NCBI RefSeq assembly: GCF_003751085.1
Contig: NZ_RJJY01000002.1
Location: forward strand, 1,550,001 to 1,614,000
Reading direction: 5' to 3'
Source of the DNA: Micromonospora sp. Llam0
Lineage (GTDB): Bacteria; Actinomycetota; Actinomycetes; Mycobacteriales; Micromonosporaceae
Length of the DNA: 64,000 nt
Part shown: positions 55,670 to 64,000 of the stretch, one piece after another
How the letters are laid out: every line of letters begins with the position of its first letter
Numbering within the stretch: the stretch's first letter is position 1
Program-made: the position numbers and the translations under genes
Notes under the pieces: model-generated
Database searches by the model: none
What the model saw: the letters and a program-made list of their open reading frames with translations, nothing else
Told to the model about the DNA's origin: nothing

Positions 55670-56980
55670 TCAGCCCTTCCACGAGTGGTCGGTGGCAGTG
55701 CCGGCCGGACGGCCGGACCGGTGCTCTGCGGTGAGGGACTCCAGGATCCGGACCACCTCGGCCGGGGACGGCGCGGCGAGCAGCTCGTCGCGTTGCCGAC
55801 GGGCAGCGGCCGTGATCGACGGGTCGTCGAGAACCCGGACCACGGCGGCACGCAGGGAGTCGGCCGTCAGCTCCTCCGGCCGGACGGCGATGCCTGCCCC
55901 GAGCCGTTCCGCCTGCTGCGCCTTGAGCGGGGCGTCCCACAACGACGGGATCATGATCTGCGGGACGCCGTAGAGCGTCGCCGTCGACCAGGTGCCCGCG
56001 CCACCGTGATGGATGATCACGGCGCAGCTCGGCAGCAGCACGTCCAGCGGCACGAAGTCGCAGATCCGGACGTTGTCCGGAAGGTCGCCGAGGTGGTCTC
56101 GCTGGGCATCGCTGAGCGTAGCCACGACCTCCACGTCCAGGTCGCCGAGAGCACCGAGCAGGTCCTGGAAGGAGACCACATCCTTGCCGTACGTCTCCCG
56201 GCTCGACACCCCCAGGGTCAGGCACACCCGGGGCCGCTCGGCCTTGGCCACCCACTCGGGCACCACCGAGGGACTGTTGTACGGCACGTACCGCATGGCC
56301 AACCGGCGACCGGGAACGGGCAGGCGGGTGCTCCCTGGTGTGGGGTCGACGGTCCACTCGCCGGTGACCAGGGTCTCCACCTCGTCCTCGCCGACCTGGC
56401 AGCCGTACCGGTGCAGCGTCCAGCGCAGCCACTCGGCCATCGGGTCCTCGCGCTGCTCGGCCGGCAGCCCCGCCAGTGCCTCGGTGAACAGCCGCCGGGA
56501 GTTACCCACCACGTCAGGCCCCCAGAGCAGCCGGACGTGCGCCGCCCCGACGACCCGGGCCGCGACCGGCCCGGCGTAGGTGAACGGCTCCCAGAGCACC
56601 AGGTCCGGCTGCCAGGACCGAGCCAGTGCGACCATGTCATCCATGGTGGAGTCACCATTGAGCGGGGCGAAGCACAGCGCCGTGAGCATGGTCTGCTGGC
56701 CGAGCAGGTACTCCCAGGTCAGCACCTCGGGCCGGGTCTCGGTGAAGTCCAGGCCTCGCTGGTACGGCACCAGGTCGCCGCCGATCTCGGTGAGCAGGTC
56801 GATGATCGCCTGGTCGTCGCCGACCGGGACGGCGGTCAGCCCGGACGTCACGATGGTGTCGGTGAGCGAGGGCTGGCTCGCCACCCGGACCTCGTGGCCG
56901 GCCGCGCGCAGCGCCCAGGCCAGCGGTACCAGGCTGTAGTAGTGGGTGTTGTGCGCGAAGGACGTGATCAGGACTCGCAT
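55670..56980 (-). CDS. desVII: Macrolide desosaminyltransferase (DesVII type, GT1)
   Basis: A 436-residue GT-B glycosyltransferase from the ATG at 56980 (MRVLITSFAHNTHYYSLVPL). It transfers desosamine from TDP to the macrolactone. Family features are HEVRVASQPSLTDTIVTSG, DLVLWEPFTYAGPVAARVVG, and the donor motif IIHHGGAGTWSTATLYGVPQIMIP. Enzymes of this group need a P450-like helper, and the gene for that partner precedes and overlaps this start by 13 bases. Identity of the sugar is inferred from the neighbouring desosamine genes. Confidence 0.92.
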   Translation of the reverse strand: MRVLITSFAHNTHYYSLVPLAWALRAAGHEVRVASQPSLTDTIVTSGLTAVPVGDDQAIIDLLTEIGGDLVPYQRGLDFTETRPEVLTWEYLLGQQTMLTALCFAPLNGDSTMDDMVALARSWQPDLVLWEPFTYAGPVAARVVGAAHVRLLWGPDVVGNSRRLFTEALAGLPAEQREDPMAEWLRWTLHRYGCQVGEDEVETLVTGEWTVDPTPGSTRLPVPGRRLAMRYVPYNSPSVVPEWVAKAERPRVCLTLGVSSRETYGKDVVSFQDLLGALGDLDVEVVATLSDAQRDHLGDLPDNVRICDFVPLDVLLPSCAVIIHHGGAGTWSTATLYGVPQIMIPSLWDAPLKAQQAERLGAGIAVRPEELTADSLRAAVVRVLDDPSITAAARRQRDELLAAPSPAEVVRILESLTAEHRSGRPAGTATDHSWKG

Positions 56981-58272
56981 CGGGTCGCCTCTTCCGTCGC
57001 CGGGCGGTCGTCGGACTCGGGGGTTCCGCCGTCCCGGTTGACCGGGAGCCGGGCGTGGCCGAGCAGGACGGGGGAACGTCGCCAGTGAACGTGGGGCCCC
57101 GCCGGCCGCAGCGTGGGCGCCGCCCCGGCGAGGGTCCGCAGGGCGGTCGTGACGACGAGCCGAATCAGCTCCCCCGCCCCGGCCAGGTACGGCACCCCGA
57201 CGAGTCCGAGCGCCGGGGCCGCCGGGCGGGTCAGGTCGAAGCCGTCCCGGTCGGGGTCGCTCGCCGCGAGCACCGCCCGGTTCGCGGCGGCGACCAGCAC
57301 GACCAGGTGACCGTCCGCCGGGACGAGCTGCCCGACGAGGGTGACGTCCTCCAACACGACCCGGCTCTCCAGGCGCACCGGAGGGAACCAGCGCAGGGTC
57401 TCCTCGACGGCGACGGCGGCCAAGCCGGGGTCGGCGCGGAGCAGGGCCCACTGCGCGGGCCGGTCGAGCAGTGCCCGGACCGCGCTGCAGAGCAGCGTCG
57501 TCGCCGGTTCGGCGGTGCCGACCGCCAGGGCGAGCCCGGCGGTCACCCGGTCGTCGGCCCGCACGTCGGTGGCCGGGCCGGCCGCGGGCTCGCCCTGGGT
57601 CGCTGCGGACGCCTCGGCGAGCAGGCCGGCCAGTTCAGTGGTGGCGGCCACCGTGGCCAACGCGTGCGCCACGGTCTGCGGGCAGAGCCGGCTGTCCAGG
57701 GTCCGGCCGACGGCGGCTAGGGCCTCCTCGAACCGGCCCTGCTGACCGGCGGGCACCCCGAGCAGGTCTGCCAGGACCGATGCGGTCAGCCGGCGGGCCA
57801 GGGTGGCGAGGTCCACGTCGGTCCCGGCCCCGTCGAGCAGGGCCAGGGTGCTCTTCTCGACCCGGATCCGCAGCCCCTCGGCGTCGGCGCGCAGGACCGG
57901 GCCGCCGAGCCGGGTGAGCGCGTCGAGTCGCCGCCGCGTCTCCGGCCCGTGGTCCAGCGCGGTGCCGGCCAGCGGCAGGATCCGCTCGGCGGGGCGGTGC
58001 CCGGACCGGGTCAGCCAGCCGAACCGGTCGTCGGTCAGCACCTCGCTGGCCAACACGGCGTCGCCGGTCACCCAGGTGTCCAGGTGGTCACTGCGGAACA
58101 GCGGTCCGTGCGCGGTCACCTGCTGCTCGTACGGGGTCGGGTCGTCGGTCTCCGCCCGCAGGATCAGCGCGTACGGGTCGCCGTGATTGCCGGCGAACCA
58201 CTGCGCGGCGCGGGTCAGTTGCAGCCGGCGGGCCCAGGTCGCGGGGTCTCCACCGGTAGGGACTGTGGTCAT
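56968..58272 (-). CDS. desVIII: P450-like activator of the glycosyltransferase (DesVIII/EryCII type)
   Basis: A 434-residue P450 homologue from the ATG at 58272. The fold is recognisable: the ExxR motif survives as VEETLRWFPP and an I-helix region as LALAVGTAEPATTLLCSAV. The heme-binding Cys loop, however, is replaced by APALGLVGVPYLAGAGEL and has no Cys. This loss is characteristic of DesVIII and EryCII, which do not oxidise anything but bind and activate the glycosyltransferase. It overlaps the glycosyltransferase gene by 13 bp, fitting a stoichiometric complex, and follows the last PKS gene after 49 bp. Confidence 0.92.
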   Translation of the reverse strand: MTTVPTGGDPATWARRLQLTRAAQWFAGNHGDPYALILRAETDDPTPYEQQVTAHGPLFRSDHLDTWVTGDAVLASEVLTDDRFGWLTRSGHRPAERILPLAGTALDHGPETRRRLDALTRLGGPVLRADAEGLRIRVEKSTLALLDGAGTDVDLATLARRLTASVLADLLGVPAGQQGRFEEALAAVGRTLDSRLCPQTVAHALATVAATTELAGLLAEASAATQGEPAAGPATDVRADDRVTAGLALAVGTAEPATTLLCSAVRALLDRPAQWALLRADPGLAAVAVEETLRWFPPVRLESRVVLEDVTLVGQLVPADGHLVVLVAAANRAVLAASDPDRDGFDLTRPAAPALGLVGVPYLAGAGELIRLVVTTALRTLAGAAPTLRPAGPHVHWRRSPVLLGHARLPVNRDGGTPESDDRPATEEATRCES

Positions 58273-58321
58273 CTGCGCTTCCTCCTGCTGTCGTCGGGTC
58301 AGCGGGGACGGACCGGACGGG

Positions 58322-61300
58322 TCACGGCACACGGGTCGGGCACACCTCGTCGAGCCACGCGTGCACGGTCGCGGCGGTGACCGCCGCGTGCTCGGTCATC
58401 ATCGAGAAATGGGTGCCGGGCACTTCGGTGCTGGTGTGCGCGTCCGCCCAGTGCGAGCGCCAGTCCTGCCCGGCGTCGTCCGGCCAGGTGCCCATCGGCT
58501 CGCCGGCGTACAGGTGCAGCACGGGTGCCCGGGTCGGCCGGGGCGTCCAGTCCAGGAGCATCCGGTGGTACGCGCCCATGGCGGTCAACCGGGTGTCGTC
58601 GACCGGCAGGACGGACCGTTCGGTGGCCCAGGCCAGCATCTCCTCCCGCCACACCCCCATCGCCCCGGGCGCGGCGGGCGTGTAGATGTCCATCAGCACC
58701 AGGGCCACCGGCCCGCCGCACCGGGCCTCCATGTGCAACGCCAGCGCGTGTGCCATGTTCGCCCCGGCGGAGTGGCCCACCAGGACGAAGGGTCCCCCGG
58801 CGGCGTACGCCCGGACGGCGTCGGCCTGGGCGTCGAGCAGGGCGTCCAGCCCGGCGGGCAGCGGCTCGCCGGACAGGAAGCCGGTCTGCGGCAGCACAGC
58901 GACGTCGCGCTGGCCGGCCAGCGCTGCGGCGAAGGCCGTGAACTCCCGGGGGCCGGACGCCACGGCGGTGCCGGCGCAGCAGATCAGCGGAGGGCCGCCC
59001 GCCCCGGTAGCGAGCGGCACCGGCGTCGGGTGCCGCCCGTTCAACTCGGCCGGGTTGGTGAAGAGGGGGCGGAAGGTGGCGACGGTGCCGAGGACCGTCA
59101 CCGCTTCCCCGGCCCGGCCGTCGCCGACCGCCCGCCGGTACATGCCGACCAGGGCGCTCTCGGCCGCCGACGGGGCCGCTGCGCCGGCCACGTCCATGCG
59201 CAACCGGTGCAGGTGCGCGGCGAGGGCGTCGGGGGTGCCGTGGTCGAAGACCACGGCACCCGGCAGGTCCAGCCCGGTGGCCGTGGCGAGCCGGCGGCGC
59301 AGGTGCACGGCGGCCAGGGAGTCGACACCGAGGGCGGCGAACTCCGCGTCGGCCGGGACCTCGTCGATGCCGTCGTGTCCCAGCACCTCGGCCGCCTCGG
59401 CGCGGACCAGGGCGAGCAGGGCGGCCCGGTCGGCGGTCGCCGGCAGGCGTCGCGGCACGTCGGCGTGTACCGGGTCGGTCGGGCCGGCCTCCCCGGTCGG
59501 CAGGTCAGCGAGCAGCGGGGCGGGGCGGGCGGCGACGAACCCGGCGGCGAACCCGGCCCAGTCCGTGTCGGAGACGGTCACCCCGGTCTCGTCGGCGTCC
59601 AGGATCCGCCCGAGGGCGGTGAGCGCGGCCCCCGGGGCCATCGCGCGCACGCCCCGCCGGCGCAGGTACTCCTCCCCCGCGCCCTCGCCCATCCCGGCCC
59701 CACCCCAGACGCCCCAGGCGACGGAGGTGGCGGGCAGCCCGGCGGCGCGACGGCGCGCGGCGAGCGCGTCGAGGGCGGCGTTGGCTGCCGCGTACGCGCA
59801 CTGCCCGCCGCTGCCCCACACCCCGGCGGCGGACGCGAAGGTGACGAAGGCGTTCAGGTCGCCGGTCAGGTCGTGCAGGTGCACCGCCCCGGCGACCTTG
59901 CCGGCGCAGACCTCGGCGAACGACTCCGCGCTGGTCTCGCACAGCGGTGACACCTGCGGCACGCCCGCCGCGTGAAAGACCGCGGTGAGCGGCGCGTCGG
60001 CAGGCAGATCGGCGAGCAGGTCGGCCACGGCCGCCCGGTCGGCCACGTCGCAGGCGACCACGGTCACCGAGACGCCGAGCGCGGTCAGTTCCGCCCGCAA
60101 CGCGGCGGCACCGGGGGCGTCGTCGCCCCGGCGGCTGGTAAGCACGAGGTGTGCTGCCCCGGCGCGGGCCAGCCAGCGGGCGGTGTGCGCGCCGAGCGCC
60201 CCAGTGCCGCCGGTCACCAGCACTGTGCCGCGCGGACGCCAGGACCGCCCGGCCGCTGGCGGCGGGGCGGGGACCAGCCGGCGGGCGTACGCGACGCCAG
60301 CCCGGACCGCCATCTGGTCCTCCGCGCCGGTCAGGGCGGCCAGGAGCCGGTCCCAGTCCCGGTCGTCCGGCTCGGCCGGCAGATCCACCAGGCCGCCCCA
60401 GAGCCGGGGCAGTTCCAGCGCGGCGACCCGGCCGAAGCCCCAGAGCTGGGCCCCGGCGACTGACGGACCCTCGCCGGTCGTGACGGCGACCGCCTGCCGG
60501 GTCACGCACCACAGCGGCGCGGAAGCCGCCCGGTCGGCCATGGCCTGGGTGAGGAACAGGGTCGCCAGCACCCCGCTGGGCACCGCGACGAACCGGGGAT
60601 GCGGCCGGTCGTCGTCGCCCAGCAGGCTGAGCACCCCGTCCGGGCGGGCGCCGACGGCGGGGTCGGCCAGCAGCGCGGCGAGGGTGTCCCGGTCGACGTC
60701 GGAGGCGTCCACGGTCACCGGGGTCACCGTGACACCGGCGCGCCGCAGGGCGGCCTCGGCCGCGCCGGGCAGCGAAGGTCGGCCCGGGTGGGTGGGCACC
60801 AGGAGGACCCAGTGTCCGCCCCGCGACGCAGGCCCGGCGGCCGGCGGCGGCAGGGGCCGCCAGTCGATCCGGTACCGCCAGTCGTCGGCGGGCGGGGCCG
60901 GCGGCGCGGGCGGGGCCACCCAGTACCGCCGGTGCTGGAAGGCGTACGTGGGCAACTCGACCCGGCGGGCGCCGGTGCCGGTGAAGAGCCGGGACCAGTC
61001 CAGTCCGGTGCCCCCCGCGTATGCGGTGGCGAGCGCGGTCAGCAGGGTGACCGCCTCCGGCCGGCCGGGGCGCAGCAGCGGTACCAGCACCGGCTCCCGC
61101 CCGGTGTCGGTGTCCGTGATGCTCTCCTCGGCCAGCGCACACAGCACCCCGTTGGGGCCGAGTTCGACGAAGGTGGCGACCCCTCGGTCCCGGGCGGCGT
61201 GCACCCCGTCACGGAACCGGACGGGCCAGCGGACGTGCCGGACCCAGTACTCGGGGTCGCACAGCTCCTCGGCGGTGGCGAACCGACCGGTCACGTTCGA

Positions 61301-63691
61301 CACCACCGGAATGCGCGGGGCATGGTAGGTGAGGCCCCGTGCCACCTGCCGAAACGGCTCCAGCATCGGGTCCATCAGGGGCGAGTGGAACGCGTGGCTG
61401 ACGGTGAGGCGCTTCACCTTGTGGCCGAGGGCGGCGCAGCGCTCGGCGACGGCCAGCACCATCTCCTCGTCGCCGGAGAGGACGACCGCCCGAGGCCCGT
61501 TGACCGCAGCCACGGCGATCCGGTCCCCGTACCCGGCCAGCAGCGGCGCGACCTCGGACTCGGTGGCCCGGACCGCCACCATCGCGCCGCCCGGCGGCAG
61601 CTCGCCCATCAGCCGCCCGCGCGCCGCGACCAGCGCGCACGCGTCGTCGACGGCGAGCACCCCGGCAACGTGGGCAGCGGCCAGTTCGCCCACCGAATGG
61701 CCGAGCAGCGCGTCGGGGCGCGCCCCCCAGCCGTCGAGCAGCCGGAACAGCGCCACCTCGACGGCGAAGAGGGCGGCCTGCGCGTACCGGGTACCGTCCA
61801 GCAGCCGGGCGTCGGCCGAGTCCGGCTCGGCGAAGAGCACCCGCAGAAGGGGACGGTCGAGGTACCGGTCCAGCCCGGCGGCGAGTTGGTCCAGGGCGAC
61901 GGCGAAGGCGGGGTAGGCCCCGTACAGCTCCCGCGCCGCACCCACCCGCTGGCTGCCCTGCCCCGTGAAGAGGAAGGCGGTCCCGCCGTCGCGCCGTACC
62001 GTGTCCCGGACCAGGCCGGGCGCGGTGCCGCCAGCGGCCAGCGCGTCAAGGGCGCGGCGCAGGCCGTTCCCGTCGGGTGCCAACAGCACCGCCCGGTGGG
62101 CCAGGGCGGCCCGGGTGGTGGCCAGGGAGAACCCGACGTCCAGCGGGTCCGGTCGGGTGGCTGCAGCCAGGTGCGCACGCAGGCGATCGGCCTGGGCGCG
62201 CAGCGCGGCTTCGGTGCGGGCAGAGAGCACCCATGGCGTCAGCGGCAGGGCCGTCGGAGGGGCCGCCGCGTCGGGCGGGGCCGGGGCGTCGGTGGAGGGT
62301 GCCGGCGGCTGCTCGACGATCACGTGGGCGTTGGTGCCACTGACGCCGAACGCGGAGATCGCGGCCCGCCGGGGCGCCCCGGACACCGTCGGCCAGGGCA
62401 CCGCCCCGGTCACCAGCCGGACTGCCCCGGCGGACCAGTCGACCAGCGGGGTCGGCACCTCGGCGTGCAGGGTGGGTGGGATCGCCCCGGCCCGCATCGC
62501 CATCAGCATCTTGATCAGTCCGCCGACGCCGCCCGCCGCCTGGGCGTGCCCGATGTTGGACTTCAGCGAGCCGAGCCAGAGCGGGCGGTCCTGGTCCCGG
62601 TCGGCGCCGTAGGTGGCCAGCAGGGCCTGCGCCTCGATCGGGTCGCCGAGCCGGGTACCGGTGCCATGCGCCTCGACCACGTCGACCTGGTCGGAACCGA
62701 GCCGGGCGTCGGCCAGGGCCTGCCGGATGACCCGCTGCTGGGCCGGGCCGCTCGGGGCGGTCAGCCCGTTGCTGGCACCGTCCTGGTTGACCGCCGAGCC
62801 CCGGATCAGCCCCAGCACCCACCGGCCGTCGCGGACGGCGTCGGAGAGGCGTTGCAGGACCAGTACGCCGACGCCCTCCGCCCAGCCGGTGCCGTCCGCG
62901 CCCGCGCCGAACGCCTTGCAGCGGCCATCGGCCGCCAGGCCCCGCTGCCGGGAGAACTCGACGAACGCCGCCGGGTCCGGCATCACGGCCACTCCGCCGG
63001 CCAGCGCCAGCCCGCACTCCCCCCGGCGCAGCGCCTGCACCGCCAGGTGCACCGCGACCAGCGAGGACGAGCAGGCCGTCTCGACGGTCAGCGCCGGGCC
63101 CTCCAGCCCGAGTACGTACGAGATCCGTCCGGACAGGACGGCGTCCGCGCTGCCGGTCAACCGGAAGCCCGCCGACCCTTCGGGCACCTGCAGCGGGCCG
63201 GCCGCGTACCCCTGGTGGGCAGCACCGATGTAGACTCCGGTCCGGGAGCCGCGCAGGCTGTGCGGATCCGTCCCGGCGCGCTCCAGCGCCTCCCAGGACA
63301 CCTCCAGCAACAGCCGCTGCTGCGGGTCCATCACGATCGCCTCGTGCGGAGAGATCCCGAAGAAGGCGGCGTCGAAGTCGCCCGCCCCGGCCAGGAACCC
63401 GCCCCGCCGGCAGTAGGTGGTGTGCGGCGACTCGGGATCCGGGTCGTACACCGCGTCGACGTCCCAGCCCCGGTCGGCGGGGAAGTCACCGATCGCGTCG
63501 GTGCCCGACTCGACCAGCCGCCACAGGTCCTCGGGGGAGGCCACCCCGCCCGGGTAGCGGCAGGCCATTCCCAGGACGGCGACGGGCTCGTGGAGCGCTG
63601 CGAGCAGTTCCCGGTGCTGTCGGCGCAGCCGCTCAGTCTCCTTGACGGACGTCCGCAGCGCCTCGATCACCTTGTCGGGGGGCATGGCCAT
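58322..63691 (-). CDS. Type I polyketide synthase, terminal module KS-AT-KR-ACP-TE
   Basis: A 1789-residue last extension module that also releases and cyclises the macrolactone. Residues 1-35 form an N-terminal docking helix ([20 protein letters not shown]). KS, 36-460: Cys207 in TACSSS, His342 in EAHGTGT, His382 in KSNIGH. AT, about 573-870: Ser666 in GHSVGE and HAFH at 766-769, the malonyl-CoA pattern. KR, about 1150-1340: [11 protein letters not shown], Ser1287, Tyr1300, Trp1292 with no LDD motif, so A-type stereochemistry. ACP: Ser1458 in GVDSL. TE: Ser1641 in GHSAG, Asp1668 and His1761. No DH or ER is present. The order and the malonyl AT match the final module of 16-membered macrolide synthases such as TylGV. 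Confidence 0.93.
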   Translation of the reverse strand: MAMPPDKVIEALRTSVKETERLRRQHRELLAALHEPVAVLGMACRYPGGVASPEDLWRLVESGTDAIGDFPADRGWDVDAVYDPDPESPHTTYCRRGGFLAGAGDFDAAFFGISPHEAIVMDPQQRLLLEVSWEALERAGTDPHSLRGSRTGVYIGAAHQGYAAGPLQVPEGSAGFRLTGSADAVLSGRISYVLGLEGPALTVETACSSSLVAVHLAVQALRRGECGLALAGGVAVMPDPAAFVEFSRQRGLAADGRCKAFGAGADGTGWAEGVGVLVLQRLSDAVRDGRWVLGLIRGSAVNQDGASNGLTAPSGPAQQRVIRQALADARLGSDQVDVVEAHGTGTRLGDPIEAQALLATYGADRDQDRPLWLGSLKSNIGHAQAAGGVGGLIKMLMAMRAGAIPPTLHAEVPTPLVDWSAGAVRLVTGAVPWPTVSGAPRRAAISAFGVSGTNAHVIVEQPPAPSTDAPAPPDAAAPPTALPLTPWVLSARTEAALRAQADRLRAHLAAATRPDPLDVGFSLATTRAALAHRAVLLAPDGNGLRRALDALAAGGTAPGLVRDTVRRDGGTAFLFTGQGSQRVGAARELYGAYPAFAVALDQLAAGLDRYLDRPLLRVLFAEPDSADARLLDGTRYAQAALFAVEVALFRLLDGWGARPDALLGHSVGELAAAHVAGVLAVDDACALVAARGRLMGELPPGGAMVAVRATESEVAPLLAGYGDRIAVAAVNGPRAVVLSGDEEMVLAVAERCAALGHKVKRLTVSHAFHSPLMDPMLEPFRQVARGLTYHAPRIPVVSNVTGRFATAEELCDPEYWVRHVRWPVRFRDGVHAARDRGVATFVELGPNGVLCALAEESITDTDTGREPVLVPLLRPGRPEAVTLLTALATAYAGGTGLDWSRLFTGTGARRVELPTYAFQHRRYWVAPPAPPAPPADDWRYRIDWRPLPPPAAGPASRGGHWVLLVPTHPGRPSLPGAAEAALRRAGVTVTPVTVDASDVDRDTLAALLADPAVGARPDGVLSLLGDDDRPHPRFVAVPSGVLATLFLTQAMADRAASAPLWCVTRQAVAVTTGEGPSVAGAQLWGFGRVAALELPRLWGGLVDLPAEPDDRDWDRLLAALTGAEDQMAVRAGVAYARRLVPAPPPAAGRSWRPRGTVLVTGGTGALGAHTARWLARAGAAHLVLTSRRGDDAPGAAALRAELTALGVSVTVVACDVADRAAVADLLADLPADAPLTAVFHAAGVPQVSPLCETSAESFAEVCAGKVAGAVHLHDLTGDLNAFVTFASAAGVWGSGGQCAYAAANAALDALAARRRAAGLPATSVAWGVWGGAGMGEGAGEEYLRRRGVRAMAPGAALTALGRILDADETGVTVSDTDWAGFAAGFVAARPAPLLADLPTGEAGPTDPVHADVPRRLPATADRAALLALVRAEAAEVLGHDGIDEVPADAEFAALGVDSLAAVHLRRRLATATGLDLPGAVVFDHGTPDALAAHLHRLRMDVAGAAAPSAAESALVGMYRRAVGDGRAGEAVTVLGTVATFRPLFTNPAELNGRHPTPVPLATGAGGPPLICCAGTAVASGPREFTAFAAALAGQRDVAVLPQTGFLSGEPLPAGLDALLDAQADAVRAYAAGGPFVLVGHSAGANMAHALALHMEARCGGPVALVLMDIYTPAAPGAMGVWREEMLAWATERSVLPVDDTRLTAMGAYHRMLLDWTPRPTRAPVLHLYAGEPMGTWPDDAGQDWRSHWADAHTSTEVPGTHFSMMTEHAAVTAATVHAWLDEVCPTRVP

Positions 63692-63724
63692 GGGTGGGGC
63701 TCCTTGAGGAAGGGGTCGGGCGGG

Positions 63725-64000
63725 TCAGGAGCCGGCTCTGTCCAGCGCCATCCGCACCAGTTCCTCCGAGTCGAGGTCGTCGATCTCGTCGGTGACCGGG
63801 TCCGGCTGGGACGGCACCGCGTCGTCGCGCAGCCCGGCCAGCACGAGCAGGCCGTCCAGCAGGCCGGCGTCACGCAGTCGGGCCAGCGGCAGGGTGGCCA
63901 GCGCCCGCCGAACCTCGGCCTCACCGGGTTCGCCGCTGGCTGGCGCGGGCGCCACCAGCCCGTCCAAATGTCCGGCGACCGCCGTCGCAGTAGGGTGGTC
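63725..64000 (-). CDS. C-terminal end of the preceding type I PKS (partial)
   Basis: The frame is open to the right edge (92 codons). It begins with DHPTATAVAGHLDG, the closing helix of an ACP domain (compare [12 protein letters not shown] in the next protein). A linker and a C-terminal docking region follow (GEAEVRRALATLPLARLRDA, LDSEELVRMALDRAGS). The acidic DSEELVRMAL helix is of the kind that docks with the N-terminal helix of the next PKS. The gap to the terminal-module gene is 33 bp. The rest of this protein lies outside the window. Confidence 0.88.
   Translation of the reverse strand, partial: DHPTATAVAGHLDGLVAPAPASGEPGEAEVRRALATLPLARLRDAGLLDGLLVLAGLRDDAVPSQPDPVTDEIDDLDSEELVRMALDRAGS

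Noticed and set aside
55670..57451. 593-residue reading of the glycosyltransferase with an N-terminal extension
   Set aside because: The extension overlaps the P450-like gene for more than 450 bp and is Arg/Pro/Gly-rich; the GT fold begins at the ATG at 56980.
58187..59950. 587-residue plus-strand open frame over the PKS TE/ACP region
   Set aside because: It lies opposite the clearly coding terminal PKS module and has the composition typical of antisense frames in GC-rich DNA.

Overview
The window is GC-rich actinomycete chromosomal DNA. A Micromonosporaceae (Micromonospora-like) origin is inferred from codon use, the GTG starts, and a macrolide/desosamine gene set of the type known from Micromonospora. 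No tRNA, rRNA or CRISPR array was seen.

Layout. (1) 1-8300: a nest of mobile DNA: an IS3-family element, two consecutive group II introns (one reverse transcriptase without and one with an HNH domain) and a frameshifted, truncated IS1634-like transposase. The nest sits inside a gene for a LamG-domain secreted protein; pieces of that gene lie on both sides. (2) 8418-22433: a leftward operon for large exported proteins, driven by a consensus-like promoter at 22405-22433: an FG-GAP/DNRLRE protein, a DNRLRE/LamG protein, and a 2263-residue RHS-repeat protein ending in a Hint domain and a DUF4258-like toxin tip, followed 3 bp later by a small DUF2283 protein that is the likely immunity partner. 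The DNA of the toxin tip and immunity gene is visibly more AT-rich. (3) 22460-43024: ordinary accessory metabolism: a FecCD-type ABC importer with a methyltransferase, a TetR-controlled short-chain dehydrogenase with three palindromic operators, a glutaminyl cyclase, a small HTH/membrane-protein/oxidoreductase operon, a NUDIX hydrolase, a MarR/MFS efflux pair, heptose-type sugar genes (HldE, GT2, GT9), an MMPL exporter divergent from a NarL-type two-component system, and Hsp20. (4) 43183-64000: the edge of a macrolide gene cluster. It has three ribosome-directed resistance candidates (a TsnR-like 23S rRNA 2'-O-methyltransferase, an Erm methyltransferase and HflX), desosamine genes (DesI, DesII, DesVI types), a desosaminyltransferase with its P450-like helper (DesVII/DesVIII types), crotonyl-CoA carboxylase/reductase, a PucR-type regulator, a transposase-like protein that has lost a catalytic Asp, and the final type I PKS module (KS-ATmalonyl-KR-ACP-TE). 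The tail of the preceding PKS protein runs off the right edge.

How it fits together. Ccr supplies ethylmalonyl-CoA, the last module adds an unbranched malonyl unit and its TE closes the ring, the Des enzymes make and methylate TDP-desosamine, and the DesVII/DesVIII pair attaches it. A terminal KR module with malonyl AT, Ccr and C-4-deoxygenated desosamine together suggest a 16-membered macrolide of the rosamicin/juvenimicin type (inference). The erm gene is preceded by a 12-codon leader peptide (MGIVCFIRFRRA) and a four-segment set of alternative hairpins that can hide or expose its ribosome binding site, which reads as a macrolide-inducible translational attenuator.
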